This document shows, piece after piece, positions 39,641 through 52,442 of a stretch of 64,000 nt of DNA (position 1 is the stretch's first letter; every line of letters begins with the position of its first letter). The position numbers were made by a program, and so were the translations under genes. A model generated the notes under the pieces. The model was not told the DNA's origin. It ran no database searches and worked only from the letters and a program-made list of their open reading frames with translations. Origin of the DNA: Opeltia flavorubescens (taxonomy: Eukaryota > Ascomycota > Lecanoromycetes > Teloschistales > Teloschistaceae); the NCBI GenBank assembly GCA_000442125.1, contig KE546970.1:1666667-1730666 (forward strand), read 5' to 3'.

Positions 39641-41085
39641 CTATCTAAAATCACTAGTCGGCCTCAAACCAAGTCCACTCTTCTCATAAGCCATATCCAA
39701 CATCTTCATCTGGGCAATCGAATCTTCCCCACTAACCCAATGCTGCGTCTTCCGACCCTTGATCCGATTCACAAACTGCTCAAGTTGATGTCTATACGAC
39801 ATCCAATTCACCTCCCCAGGTAGATCGGCGAATTCACCACCAGCGTCTCTAAAAGTATAGGCTTTATGTGACTTTTGCTCTTCCCATTTCTTAATCACCT
39901 TACCATCATCCTTGCCCCTGATAACAAAGATCTCCTTAACATCAATCCGATGCCAGAACATACCATGGATTGATTCCCACAATATCAGTTCGCGAGACCG
40001 GACCAGTTCCTGGGAAGTTGGAAGCACCTTCTCAGGAACGATCACAGTTTCTTTTTCCGTGACCGTCACGGACGTAGGCTTATACATAATCCCGCCCTTC
40101 AGCGTGGTATGTACTTCTCCGATCCCACCGTTCGGAAATCGGAATCTAGCCTTAGCGTCGTAGTCGCAATTCTTATGCACTCCATCGGTATATGCTTTCA
40201 CATCGCAGCTGAGACATTCTTCCGGCTCGGTCCCGAAGATGTTACGGAGAGCGGCGAAATTGTAGGTTCCGAGCGCCATCATGGTACCACCGGAGAGATT
40301 GTAATTGAAGTATATCTCGTTCTTGCTGGTTGCCCACCATGGTAGCATGGAGTTGGAGGATACATGTACCACGTCCGCTGGGTTTATCAAGGAGCAGAAA
40401 AACGCCCATGAGGGATGGAAACGATTGTGAAAGGCCTCGAGAAGGACTGGAGCATTGGGTTGAGAAAGTTCTGGGAGGTTGAAAAGGATTTCGGCTTCGG
40501 CGGCAGTTGATGTAGACGGCTTTTCCACAAGGACATGTTTTCCAGCGCGGATGGAACGAACAGCCCATTCATAATGAAGACTGTTGGCTAGTGGGATGAA
40601 AATACAGTCGATGTTCGGATCATCGACAATATCTGACAACATCAGTTATGAGTGGATTTGCAGCATGATGTAGAGAAGGTATGTAAAGAAAGTTTGCGTG
40701 AAGGGAAGCAATTGGCTAATCTTCAGATCGCTCGGTATTCTTACTACCAGTTTGTATGCCAACGAGGTGGTTTCGACGAGACCTTAGACTTACCCTGGTA
40801 CGAATCCTTGACCTCTGGAATTCCGTTCGACTTTGCAAACGCCTCCGCCTTCTGTCGATCTCGAGCAGCCACAGCCTGTACAATGACCTCAGGGTGCGAT
40901 TTGGCAGGTATAATCAAGGTGAGGGGACTGTTTGTAATCAATACCACGAATGTTCGATACGTGATATCCTCAGGAACCTCACGCAATGTTGGCAGCTCCC
41001 AAAATCCCAAACCTGAGAGCACCATCGCTCTTGGCAGGCTTGGGAGGCTCGAAAGCACTCCAGATTCGGCTGACCAAAGCTGCCA
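39641..41085 (-). CDS. Gfo/Idh/MocA-family NAD(P)-dependent dehydrogenase
   Basis: Three exons. Exon 1 starts at 41085 (MAALVSRIWSAF) and carries the Rossmann motif FGILGAANIA; a short intron (GTGAGG donor, ACAG acceptor) leads to LIIPAKSHPEV; a second intron of about 155 nt precedes DIVDDPNIDCIFIPL. GKHVLVEKPS holds the catalytic-region Lys, and GGTMMALGTYNFAALR is the usual C-domain motif. Relatives act on sugars or dihydrodiols (D-xylose 1-dehydrogenase type). About 400 residues, complete. Confidence 0.85.
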
Positions 41086-44000
41086 TTTTCGATACACTAT
41101 CGCATTGTGAGCATATTACTTGTCCTACGCCCGGGGTAGCGGCGATGACCTGAACTCTTTGACTGAGGGCACTTGTTTATTCGCAGGGGAAAGATGGTGA
41201 AATGGGTGTCTATACGAGGAAAACAATGGAACGAGAGACAATAGAGAATAGATAAGAAGGTGAGAGGTAGAATTCAGACAAAGAAACATTGAAATTGAAA
41301 TGGCTAGTTGACTACAACTAGCCTTGCATGAAGCCATGGACAACAGATTGGTCGGTTGCAAGGACAGCCGAGAGCCGAACAGCCTGTACCTTTCGTAGGT
41401 ACCTTATCAGCCTCAGCCGCAGCTGCGGGGTGCGCTACCTGAATTTCGAGGATTATCACGCTTTTGCCTGGCGTGGGGTTTGGTCAAATCCACACGGCCA
41501 CATCATGACAAGGTCTAGGACCATCATAGAAGTCGCTGGTAATGATGACGAGGTTGGAAAGGCAGTATCACCGAATGATGTATGACCGGCTGTCAAATGT
41601 ATGTAGCAATTCACAAGCTTTATCATATTAGACGATGATAGCTTGGTCGGCTTCGGTTTCATTAGTATCTGCAGGATGAACGACGGCGTGCGTGCCAACA
41701 TCAGAAGGATTTAGGTCGAGACCGAAAGCTAATTACCTAATAACTTAGTAAGCTGCCAAGACGGAAGACGGAAGACGCATCATCCGGAAACTGGAATCGT
41801 GGTGTCGTGTATCGATAAGATGATGAAGTAGCTCCTAATCCAGTGTTTCATCGTCTTTGCATGTTGCACACGGGTTCCTATCGATACTTGGTGAAATACT
41901 TTGAAATTACGCTGAGCTCGTAATCTTAAATAGGCATGTTATTCTAGTTTTGCTGTCTCAGTGTCAATGATACTTTCTTCGGCTGAGTAATTGATGACGG
42001 TGTCATGGGTACCTAGAACTTCAATTATGTTTTCGGATACTTCTTTTCATTTGTAGCATTTCCTGGTATTGCTTCCTACACCCTAGGCGTCCTTAGTCTC
42101 GAATGCTACTTCAATGACTCTGAGCAACCTAAGAACCATGACTTCACGGAAGAATCTATTTGCGATATGCCCTCTTCTTCGTATGTTAGCAGCTTGATGT
42201 ACACGTTCAACTTGTCAGTTGTCCAACTGGTACTCGATGGTAATCTGCGCAAACGACCTCACATCTAGAAGCCTATCTAGATGACCGGCAGTCTGACTGC
42301 TCATCTTGCCTCTTTGTGATAGATTTTCTGATCTGTGGAACAGTAAAAAGAAATCAAATCAACCTTGGGCTGCAATAAATTTTGACTTGCGAGGCGTATG
42401 GGTGATATTCAGAAGGCGAGCCCGGTAATGGATCAATGGCCGTGGTTTTGGCTTCTTGTCTCAATACACCATTCAAATATGATGCTTGGCTGCCTGGAAA
42501 TCAATATTCGAGAAAAAAGGAAAAGGTTGGAGCCGTGATAGGGAAGGTTCGTTACCTTGCCACTTATAATACCAAAGAGACGTGAAAATACACAGTAAAT
42601 CGTTGAATACGAGAGCCAAGATCTCTGTTTGGCAGCAGTGGCAATAGAAACACAGAGAGGCGATCCTTTTCCTGAGATACTTTTCTAGATGCCGCGTTTC
42701 TCCTGAACTCCAGTATGAGCCTCGTGCAGGACTCTCTTGACACAAGACCACCGAGTCCTTCGCCCGCTCGTTGGATTATCAGCTCGGCCAGTCTATGCCG
42801 GCGCCGAGAATGATGCAACGACGCTAGCCTCGCTTCTATATATCGCGGCTACCATGGTTCCTTTCGCGAATGCGCGCTGACAAATCTTGGCCGCGACTAG
42901 TGAGAACGTGATATGATGTGCATGGATTCGCTTTGTATTTCTCCTTTGGGTTTGGAAGGGATGAAGATTCAATTTTCGAGCCTGTGGTAATGGTACCGAC
43001 GCTGAATCGGTGAGTTGATGTCGACAGAAAAGGAGTATTCTTGGTGCCGCCGGTACTGTTCGATGATTTCAACATCCTAGAGGCAACCTGGCATTTGCCC
43101 CGATATCCGACACATCAAATCTAACATACTCAAATCCGACGTCGTCATTCCGTCAACCAATGTACTGGACTTGAACATCATACTCAACCTCAGAACGCCA
43201 TGCGGATCCCAGACGCAGCCACCAGGGGAACGAGTGCCGGCATCCACGAATTTTTGATTTGTCTTCCTTTGTCATAAATGTGGAGACGCATGCTGATGAG
43301 ACTTCGCTCGGTGTATTGTGACAGAATAGCTCTTCACGCACGGTAGAGGCAGCATTTACAGCTTTCCGAAGATCATGGAAGAATTGCGGTGAGTCTTTGT
43401 GGAAAGCAGTAAAGGCGGAATTGATTTCTCGATCCCCGAATGCACCATCACTCCAGGAACTGTCTGAAATCGGCCAGAGATGGTCATTTCGGAGAAAACT
43501 CGTTTGGACTGTACAGGAAATCCAGAATTTGAGAAAGATGGGCAATATCTTGGTGTTGATTGGCACCAATCTGATAAGCTTAACCCGTTTCTTCCAAGGA
43601 GTGATTTTGTCAGCACAAGAAGAGTCGTTAAGGATAGGATCGGCAATCGAATTCCAAATCTGAGAAATCTAGATTGGCTTGCCCAGCCACCTCGCTCTCC
43701 TACACAATCCACGTGAAGAGGCACGTCACATCCGCCGACACGCGACTCCACGTTCCATCACAATGGAAGCCGCTATCGGCGATGCATATCACGAGAAGTC
43801 TCTGGAAGTTCCAAGCAGGCCCTTGAAGTAGTCATACCGCTGAGAGGTGCTGTGCGTGCCGAAGAAAGTCTCTGAGGACAATGATCAAAGCGGCGGTGCC
43901 ATGACTGCTCACCCCCGCTTTCCTCGTTCAGCTTCAAGGGATGTGCGTGCCATACTCGGCGAAAGGACATCCTATCAAAATCGACTACCAAGACCGACGA

Positions 44001-44988
44001 AGGATGACAGAAATATGCGCACCACCGGACGTCATCCATACACGAAAACGTACGCAGATTTGACAGCTGCAAAGAACTGGTCTGGAACCATATCGACCTC
44101 AGCTCATTCAGATCCATCCGCTAGAGTTTCATGTGCGACGCAAAGTCCACCAATCTGGGACGGGCGGGACGGCAGATGGACAGCCACACGCATCCACAAC
44201 GAGGTGATCTCCAATGACGAGGGATCGGGGTTGCAATAAACTCCGCAGCAGCCTCGGTGACAGCTGCAGACTTGCAAAGCTCGAGCACTTAAAGGGGCCA
44301 GCTTTGTGATCGTCAAAAGACTTCTCCAATTACGTCGAAACATTTGCAGCAGGGTGTTGAAGCATTTGGAATAGCGTCAAGGACAACTCACCCGTCCGAC
44401 TGCACCCATGAATGACGACGACCCGTCGGACCCAGCAAAACATGCCAAGCTTTACCCAAGATCCAATCGTAACGTTTCCGACCGCGACCCTGCATGTGCT
44501 GGGAACCCTTGATCTCGATTCAATCGCCAGAAAGCTCGATGAGGCAATCGGGGTTCCGGAAGGTTTCCTAATCAAGATTTGGTGGTCTCAAAGAAGTAAT
44601 CTCAGATGCACGAGTCTAGACCCAGCCATGCGCCTTCTGCATGATAATCAGGTTAGCGTGACGCCTATCACATGTCGTTCATGCCGTCGAATCAGGTTAT
44701 AAAAGTGGCCTTTGAATTGTTAGTCGTCGACATGGGATTGTCTTTTGTTACGAAGCAGGATTCCTGGAGTCGAAACTTTTCCAGCAAGCTGCTTTAGGGC
44801 TGAACCCCAAATTTCACTTTCCCGCCTCCCCGCTTCAAGCCGCGGCATGAACTCCCGCTGGAGGTGAAGGTATTAATACAACCGACCATTTACCTCCAGC
44901 ACCTTCATTCCATCAACCAACAGGGCTCTTTGCGTCAGATTGAATTAACTTCCTCATTTACCCGCAATATTTTAAAAAATACCCGGCC
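41086..44988. other. Gene-poor stretch of 3.9 kb with scattered coding-like frames
   Basis: No complete gene could be assembled. Short frames of natural composition occur on both strands: minus 43153-43569 and 43773-44117, plus 43397-43716, 43847-44239 and 44412-44702. None shows a known motif and their order does not give one spliced protein. It could hold a multi-exon gene of unknown family or a decayed one. Confidence 0.4.
43153..43569 (-). CDS. Possible exon or remnant of an unrecognised gene
   Basis: This minus-strand frame has a natural composition in its last 80 residues (words such as FFHDLRKAVNAAS and HSFPWWLRLGSAWRSEV) ending at a stop at 43153. The 5' part looks like read-through. 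No domain is recognised, and two overlapping plus-strand frames compete. Confidence 0.25.
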   Translation of the reverse strand: MVPINTKILPIFLKFWISCTVQTSFLRNDHLWPISDSSWSDGAFGDREINSAFTAFHKDSPQFFHDLRKAVNAASTVREELFCHNTPSEVSSACVSTFMTKEDKSKIRGCRHSFPWWLRLGSAWRSEVEYDVQVQYIG

Positions 44989-45453
44989 ATGGCAGTGTCC
45001 ACTCAACGACGGACGGCTCTTTCACTCGTCGAATCCTTTAACCGAATGGATGTTCCCGCCATTGTCGACGCACGCGACCCATCATGTCTCCGACACTTCT
45101 ATCCTACCGCCATGGCTCAACCTCCCCAAGACACGAGCACCTACCGTAAATCCCTCACCTCCTTACACGCCATCTTCCAGAACTTTTCCCTTACCGTCGA
45201 CGAATTGATTGAAGATCCGGACAATCACAAGATATGCATGTGGCTCAGCGCCCGAGCGGATACGGCGGCGGGAGAGTACGTTAACGAGTATGTCTGGCTG
45301 TTGGACTTTGACGAGAGTGGTACGAAGATTCTGAACACGAAGGAATTCTCCGATTCGGTGATGGCAAGAGACTTTTTCCCCAAATTGAAGCAGGCAATGG
45401 AGAAGCAAAATGGAAAGAAGGTGGGAGGAGGGATACAAACGAATGGAAGATGA
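44989..45453 (+). CDS. SnoaL/NTF2-like small protein
   Basis: The product is 154 residues in one exon. An N-terminal helix with SLVESFNRMD, then HFYPTA, SLHAIFQNFSLTVDELIED, CMWLSARAD and EYVWLLDFDESGTKI follow the alpha+beta cone layout of SnoaL-like proteins. Fungal members are common and mostly uncharacterised; some act in polyketide tailoring. No secretion signal is seen. A TATA-like TATTAATAC lies near 44870. Confidence 0.75.
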   Translation: MAVSTQRRTALSLVESFNRMDVPAIVDARDPSCLRHFYPTAMAQPPQDTSTYRKSLTSLHAIFQNFSLTVDELIEDPDNHKICMWLSARADTAAGEYVNEYVWLLDFDESGTKILNTKEFSDSVMARDFFPKLKQAMEKQNGKKVGGGIQTNGR

Positions 45454-46394
45454 ATGTATGACTACTTATCCCTCACCTAGAAGGATTTCTTTTGGTTGGT
45501 GATATGGAGTACATACTGGGGCGTCAGGGCATACAGGATGCCTGTTTGTTGGAGTACAGCGAACTATGACAATGGATCAGCATCATGAACAAGCTTTCCC
45601 ACCCATTTCTTTCGTTTTTCTTTCTGCCGTGACGTCCCAGAGCCTATTTTCGCCAGGCACCATCGAGGTTTTGAGAAGCCTCGTCGGTAATTCGATGATC
45701 GAAGACTGAAAGTGGTTTATTAAACGGACTCTGCATTGGACCTCGTAGCCTAAGAACTGAATCGTCGTTGAGTAGCAAATCCTGGGAGACAAGACTTTAG
45801 GGCTTAGGGTTCGCGCCTCTTTCGCCTCGCACGGTCCGGTCCCGGAGATACCTTGGCTGGGTTTTGTACGACATATCTTCACCAAATATGGCAACGCCAT
45901 CAGATGATTCTTGATGCTGAATCCATGAAACAGGCATGTCTCTGTGGGTCTTTCAACGAACACCTCTTTCAACGAACCGTGATTGAATCCCCGGATGAGC
46001 CCACAAAAGGAAGAAGCGGCCACAAGGATATGCCGCAAAACAAGCTTTCTGACGTAGGACTTCTCCACAAGACTATTTATGACAGCTCTCAACATCGTAT
46101 TTCCACGAAGCGCAGCGAGCAGCTCGCTCGCCCGTAAACTTCCCATGATTTGTGATATGGAGAGATCGAGACACCTGCCTATCTGGGTAGGAGCGGGTAT
46201 CCCACCTTCCTTATACAATTCCACATTCCTCTAGCGTTGATGCAATGACATCGATCACCATGGTAGGTATCCACATGAGCTTGAAAATCAAGCCGTTCCT
46301 TGCAGATTTTATTCTCCAGATTTTTGTCTCAGAGCTCCAATCCTTTCTTTTCATCCTTGGGTTCAACATTAATTTGATGGTATTGCAAGCAGCA
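45454..46394. other. Spacer upstream of the carboxypeptidase gene
   Basis: A 213-codon minus-strand frame (45583-46224) lies here. It has no domain and no matching promoter, and it covers the expected promoter of the carboxypeptidase, so it is treated as doubtful. Confidence 0.4.
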
Positions 46395-48128
46395 ATGGCA
46401 CCTATGAAAGCTTTCCTTTACTCTCTATGCTTCGTCTCCTATGTTCTAGCTCAATTCATACCAGCTCCCACCGATCTCATCTCCACACAAGGCTATGCCA
46501 ACCTCACCGTTCGCTACAAGCAAGTCCCCACGGGCATCTGCGAATTAGACCCCAACGTCAAGAGTTATTCGGGATATGTCGATATCGCCCCAGATCAGCA
46601 CATCTTCTTCTGGTTCTTCGAAGCCAGAAATCAAGATCCCTCCACAGCACCATTGACAACATGGATCAACGGTGGACCCGGCTCCTCCTCCATGATCGGG
46701 TTATTTCAAGAGCTAGGACCATGCGGCGTTGATTCCGACGGCAATGTTTACAATAACCCATACTCATGGTCCAATGCTAGTAACATGCTTTTCATAGACC
46801 AGCCAACCCAAGTCGGTTTCTCCTACTCCATCCCCGTGCCCGGATATGTAGACCCCAGCAGTAGCGACAACGTAATTACACTGCCGAGTGATTCCTGTCC
46901 TGACTACGCAGCTTCAACCGACAGCTGCGGCACATATTCCTACCCCAATGAAACCCTAACAGTAAACACCACCCAAGCAGCCGCCCCATATTTCTACCTC
47001 ACCCTCCAAGGCCTCATGGGCGCATTCCCCCAATATTCCCGAAGCACCTACAATTTCGCCACAGAAAGCTACGGTGGACACTACGGGCCCGTCTTCAACG
47101 AATACATCGAGGAACAAAACGCCCTTAATATCCCCGGCACACATAAAATCCACCTCAACAGCGTCCTCATCGGCAACGGCTGGTTCGACCCTTTGATCCA
47201 ATATCAAGCTTACTACAACTTCACCGTTTACCCGGGAAATACATACAATTACTCCCCCTACAACAGCACCAACCAAGCCCAACTCTACAACTCCCTCTAC
47301 GGAAAAGGCAACTGTGTTGACCAAACCAAAGATTGCTATGCGCGTGGTATCAACGAGATCTGCGCCGCTGCGGACACCTTTTGCGCAAACCTGGTGGAAT
47401 TCCCCTACGATAACATCCTCGGGAGAGACGAATACGACGTCCGCGAACTCACGCCCGATCCCTTCCCCTATGAATTCTACGTCGATTACCTCAATACGCC
47501 AAAAGTGCAAGCTGCAATAGGCGCATACGTCAATTTCAGCGAATTCTCCTCTGCAGTAGGTGCAGCGTTCGGGACTACAGGCGACGACGATAGGGAATCG
47601 GATACTATAGAAGATGTACGAAAACTCCTATCCCAAAACATAACCGTGATGCTATACTTCGGCGACGCGGACTACAACTGTAATTGGCTGGGTGGGGAAG
47701 TCGTCGCTGATGAAATTGCATCCATGGGGTATGATAAAGCTGGGTATACGGATATTAAAACCTCAGATCATGTCGCGCATGGCCAGGTCAAACAGGCTGG
47801 TGCTTTCAGCTTCGTGAGGATTTATGAGAGTGGGCATGAAGTACCTTTCTACCAACCACTCGTATCTTTAGAGATCTTCGAGAGGGCGATAGCAGGGAAG
47901 GATATTGCTATTGGAATGCAAAGTGCGACTGGGGGGTATCTGACCATGGGGACGGCGAAGAGTACGTATAGGGAGGGGAACGGGACGGTACAATTTGAGG
48001 TTGTGAATTCTACGGCTACGTATAATACTACGACGAACAAACCTAATCCTCCAACCAGTAAGAGTAAGGCAATGCAAGCGCTGTTGAGGAGGTCGAAGAA
48101 ACCTTTCAAGCCGGTGAAGGTATGGTGA
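46395..48128 (+). CDS. Secreted serine carboxypeptidase (S10)
   Basis: The product is 577 residues in one exon. The start at 46395 gives a typical signal peptide ([19 protein letters not shown], cleavage before QFIPAP); frames opening upstream at 46245 would bury it. INGGPGSSS forms the oxyanion region. The triad is S225 (ESYGG), D426 (GDADYNCNW) and H481 ([11 protein letters not shown]). Many N-x-S/T sites suggest glycosylation. S10 enzymes remove C-terminal residues from peptides, here outside the cell or in the vacuole. The Lys/Arg-rich C-terminus is odd for the family. Confidence 0.92.
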   Translation: MAPMKAFLYSLCFVSYVLAQFIPAPTDLISTQGYANLTVRYKQVPTGICELDPNVKSYSGYVDIAPDQHIFFWFFEARNQDPSTAPLTTWINGGPGSSSMIGLFQELGPCGVDSDGNVYNNPYSWSNASNMLFIDQPTQVGFSYSIPVPGYVDPSSSDNVITLPSDSCPDYAASTDSCGTYSYPNETLTVNTTQAAAPYFYLTLQGLMGAFPQYSRSTYNFATESYGGHYGPVFNEYIEEQNALNIPGTHKIHLNSVLIGNGWFDPLIQYQAYYNFTVYPGNTYNYSPYNSTNQAQLYNSLYGKGNCVDQTKDCYARGINEICAAADTFCANLVEFPYDNILGRDEYDVRELTPDPFPYEFYVDYLNTPKVQAAIGAYVNFSEFSSAVGAAFGTTGDDDRESDTIEDVRKLLSQNITVMLYFGDADYNCNWLGGEVVADEIASMGYDKAGYTDIKTSDHVAHGQVKQAGAFSFVRIYESGHEVPFYQPLVSLEIFERAIAGKDIAIGMQSATGGYLTMGTAKSTYREGNGTVQFEVVNSTATYNTTTNKPNPPTSKSKAMQALLRRSKKPFKPVKVW

Positions 48129-48523
48129 CGGGGAGTAGAGTATTGTGTATAGCAAGGTCCTAAACAGAGAGGTCGGGTCCCGCGAAAGATTGGAGATATC
48201 CTTTGATATAAAGGCCTCCTGGCGAACGAGAGACAGAGGGAATGGGAAAATGTACATAGATGACGACAATGAAATTCGTGAAATGATTAGCCTGGAGTGC
48301 GGTGTCCTTTTATTGTCGTGTTGGACACGGCAATTGAATCGCTCATGGGTAAGAAATAGTCGGCAAAAAGCCAGGGACGCTTTTTTTCTGTTCCCATCGA
48401 CTCCTCTCACGGAGCTTAAAAATGGTAAAACTGAAACTGAAACCGTACAATGGACTCTCTGTAGAAAACGGATTTTCTAATCTTTACTTTTTTTAAGAAA
48501 ATACAATCTTCATCACACGTTTG

Positions 48524-48556
<33 letters not shown>

Positions 48557-49832
48557 AATGATGACTAAAGATCAGGACGGACGGTATCAGCTTGCACACT
48601 ACACGACCAAAAAAAAAATCCCTCCAAATCTACAAACTTTTCTCTCACCCCGGCCGGGGAAAGGAAAGGCCACTCATGGGGGGTGGGGGAAAAAACTGCA
48701 CTCGAAGTTCATACGAACACCCCCCGGCGGAAAATGGCAGAGGGGGGGGAAAAGGGAGCTTCAATGTATTTTACACACACACAACTCAATCCATCCATCT
48801 ATCTATTATTCCGCAAGCAAAGCAAAGCAAAACAAACGGAAAAGTTGACAAATAAAATTTTCTCAATCGAATTGGATCGAAAATAATGTTTCCGTGCCCC
48901 AGAAAATACACTCTCCTTCCTTTCGAAGACCTTGGAAAATCAAAACCTGCGCTCCACTTTTTTTTTCATCATCATTCGCACTCCTATAACCCTTCCCGTT
49001 AAAACGAAAAGCGGGTTTTCTTCGGATGGTGAAATTTCCGACTCCGACGTGTTGCGACTAGAGAATTTTTCCCACTGTAGATGTTATTTTTCGGAGAGGA
49101 TACTAGAAATTCTCCGTGAAGGTAGCCTTGCGAAATGCCCCGTGGAAATTTTTAATGAGATGGGGTGGCTGTGCGCGTTTTGTGCCTCAGCCTCCATATC
49201 CCTGTCTAGCTGATGAAGTGGGGTTTGAAGGTTTGCATGGGTGGGGGCTAAACTTTTCTGACCGACAGGGATGGGTGAAGTGGGGTTTCTCAATAGAGCT
49301 CAAAGTGGGATGAATCGTGGGCGGGAGGATCATCGATACAGTATAGATATGATTACAATGGAAGACAAAGAGGCAAGTTGTGCAACACACGTTTGATTGA
49401 TGAAATGTATTCACTGTGTTTAGGAACCACTTCTCTAGCTCTAGCTATAGCAGCTATGCTCTTCCAATCGTTCCACTCCATTCCCTCTCCGATCATATCG
49501 CAGGCATTCATCAGCCATTATCACCGTCAGTCCCCTCATGAAAGCTTCCTCATCACCCGTTGATGAACAGCTTTCTTTCTTCTCTTCCCCTATCCGGAGT
49601 ACCGACCAGCCATTGGGGCTTGGCGCAAGTAGTCGCAGTGACAGGCTTCAACATGACTGCTCGCACAAACATGGGAGAATGTCTGGCGGGTGTAGCGGTA
49701 TGAGCTTAGACGTATGAACTTGCTGAGCGAAACAGGAGGTCTGTCATGAGACGTCTCATGCAGTTTGACAAGCTGCTGCCTTGTCATACGATGTTTTTTT
49801 GAGTTTGATTTCTTATCGCATAAAGATACTTT
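48129..49832. other. Spacer of 1.7 kb with homopolymer runs
   Basis: There is an uninterrupted A-run of about 31 nt at 48523-48553, plus further A and G runs to 48770. Short frames only. Neither an RNA gene nor a transposon is recognised. Confidence 0.5.
48523..48553 (+). repeat. Poly(A) tract
   Basis: About 31 A in a row following TTTG and followed by GGGAATG. No SINE-like or processed-gene sequence was recognised 5' to it. Confidence 0.85.
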
Positions 49833-50480
49833 TCAATGCCAGTACCCATCTTTCGTCGGCACCGGCGGAGCTGTCCTCGGCGCAGCTTTATAGTACGCCG
49901 GCGTCCGCTCCTTGTACCTCCGCTGCCGTTCCCGCATATCCTCATCATAAAGACTTCCACGACCGGACGAAGATTTTTCCCTTCGATGCTGCTGCACTCG
50001 TGGCGGTGGTTCCGCAGTCTCAAGGCTAGGTTTGCGGATATAGCGGGGTTCTCGCAGGGATGAAGAGTCGTGATAATCAGATGGGAGCTTTCGAGGAGGG
50101 ATAGGATAGGTTTCGTCGAAGCTGACTGGTTGGACCTTTCGGCGCAGACGGAGACCACGTTCCATGGCTTTGAGTAAGCTACGGACGGCTTCGCAGTTGG
50201 CTGGGATTTCGACTTGGACGCGGTTGTTGCCGTCACGGTCGACGGCGGAGAAGGATTGGCCGCCTTTGTAGTAGATATATTGGGCGACATCGAGGGCGCG
50301 CTGATGGCCTTTGGAGCAGAGAGTACCTCCATTGCGATGGACTTCGTAGGGGCGGGCGCATGTGGAGCAGTGGGAAGCGTGACGCGCAAAAGCTTTCATG
50401 ACGTAAAGCTCATCGTCGCGGGGAAGACGAGAGTATGCGGGGATGGGAGCGAAATCGACTTGGCGGACGAAGGAAGGCAT
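49833..50480 (-). CDS. Conserved fungal Cys/His protein of unknown function
   Basis: The product is 215 residues from MPSFVRQVDF at 50480; an in-frame ATG at 50633 would add 51 less conserved residues. The core has FARHASHCSTC, RPYEVHRNGGTLCSKGHQRA and VQVEIPANCEAVRSLLKAMERGLRLRR. The spaced Cys and His (H-C-x2-C, C-x2-G-H) suggest one metal site. The C-terminal half is basic, Arg/Ser/Pro-rich and disordered. Proteins with this core occur in many ascomycetes (from memory), but no role is known. Confidence 0.7.
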   Translation of the reverse strand: MPSFVRQVDFAPIPAYSRLPRDDELYVMKAFARHASHCSTCARPYEVHRNGGTLCSKGHQRALDVAQYIYYKGGQSFSAVDRDGNNRVQVEIPANCEAVRSLLKAMERGLRLRRKVQPVSFDETYPIPPRKLPSDYHDSSSLREPRYIRKPSLETAEPPPRVQQHRREKSSSGRGSLYDEDMRERQRRYKERTPAYYKAAPRTAPPVPTKDGYWH

Positions 50481-52442
50481 GATTGGCTTCGGGTTTACGA
50501 GTTGAATTGGTGTATAGTCATAGGGGTCGGGATAGATGTATTCGTAGCTGGACTGATATTGAGGAGACACCTTGGATGAATGCCCAGGACAATTGATTTT
50601 ATGACAAAAGTATAGCGGTTGACGTAGATCCAACGTATAGAATAGTATAGCAGTGCCTCGAGAATGAGGTCACTGACAACAATAGAAAAAGACGAGTGAC
50701 GTTGCTGGGGTACGGCAACAGAGACAGAAAGTGTCTCAGATGGCAACAGTGTTGGAATAGGGAACAAGCAGAAATAGACAGGTGGAAGAAAGAGAAACAA
50801 GATGTTGGAGATGTTGTGTCTGATATAAATTCAGGAAGACATGGATGCCTGGAAGCCAAGCGATTGGAGTCATTTTCTTAGCCAGGATGCCGGCTGTGCT
50901 GCCTACCCGGTCACTAATGCACGCAACACACTGGTTCCTTTCGTCTGCTCATCCAATCTCAGCTGACGCGGTGGCAGCTTGAGCCACACCTGTTGGTAAT
51001 CGTTAGGCAGATTCGGCAGACTGGCTCAGATCACCTGCACCATTGTTGGCAGGCAACCATTTTTACCTGAGGAAATGTTGGACTGATATTACCGGTGAAG
51101 TCGTTTGCATTACTATCTCTGGTCATGGAGAAGCACACATGAGATGGTGGGTAGCTCCCTTGAAGGAATATTAGTGGTCAATCGAGTCAGAAGAGAGCTC
51201 TGAGTCACGATAGCTTCGAGGTCAGGTGGGGATCTGGTGGAAAGCCCCGAATTGAATTGTGGGGTTGACAGATTGCAAAAGGAAACGGAGTCCGAGGTTG
51301 TTTCCGACAGTTGTGGGCACCAGCGGCCGCTAGAGTGACGCCATCGTCCGAAAAGGCAAGGTGGCCTTTCAATCTTCCATCCGAATTCAATTCAAGCATT
51401 TATTGCACTACTTGTAGATCGTGGTAGACAGAACCTCTTGGATGGATTGCATGCGACGATCGCCGCTTAACACATACATATCTCTGCACTGATATGACTG
51501 AGGTCTAGATTTTCGCAGCATAGTCCGCCCCTTAACACAGGCGTCTAAGAAGTATCAATTCGTCTTTCATAATACCCTGTCTACCTGGTCTCATCATGGC
51601 AGAGCTATACAATCACAACGAGCGCTATTTTTGATGATGATTTGTCATTCGACTGGATATACTAGAAATTTTCTGCTTAGCACTTCCTCCCCCAAGCTCA
51701 AGCCACAAGCATCAATGTAGCCCCGAAAGGTTGAATGGTGGAGGATTCAGACCGCAAGGAAAAATTTGATCGACGTCATTGTTGAGGTCTATAATCCCAT
51801 CATATGTTTTTTCTTCCAACCAGCCATGCTTATTTCTATGTGTGTGGGATGAGGCGAAGAATTTGATTGTTTGACATTCTAAAACGAGAAACGATGTTGG
51901 TGATGCAGACAGAATGTTGGTGCAACAAGTGCCATATGTTGTACATATTGGGGTTTTGCAGATCGAGAGTGTAACTTCGATCGTTGGATTGATCTTATTA
52001 ATTCGCTATCGAACGATCACAATTGACATCTATGATGTTCAGGATGCATATTTTGTTATAATGCAAGTAGTCACTCAGCAAAAAGTCATGAGTAGAATAT
52101 TGTACGTTGTGAGAGAGGTTAGGCTAGGATTGGGAAGCACGTGTTAAGATGTACTGCGAGAGTGAAGTCAATTTTTGATTTCTTAGAGAAATGATTAGGA
52201 GTATAAGGACACTGCAACGGCTATGTACAAGAATAGCACCGCTCGTTTCATGAATTGAAGGAGAAAATACTTCTCAATGAACAGGCTGCTTGNAATTGAT
52301 GAAATATGTATACGTATTCGTAGTTAGGAAGGGTCATTACAAATTACAAGCTTTAGGTGAGAATCATGCTCGGAAGACACGTCCACCCAGCGCCAAACAA
52401 CGGGTATAGCAATTTTGAAACCTCAAGATACGATGTCCGTAA
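50481..52442. other. Spacer of 2 kb
   Basis: Only frames below about 100 codons are seen. A single N lies at 52293. No RNA gene or repeat is evident. Confidence 0.45.

Noticed and set aside
46245-46394. Upstream starts for the carboxypeptidase
   Set aside because: They would bury the signal peptide 50 residues inside the protein.
48523-48553. Poly(A) run as the tail of a processed gene or SINE
   Set aside because: No target-site duplication or recognisable transcript sequence lies 5' of it.
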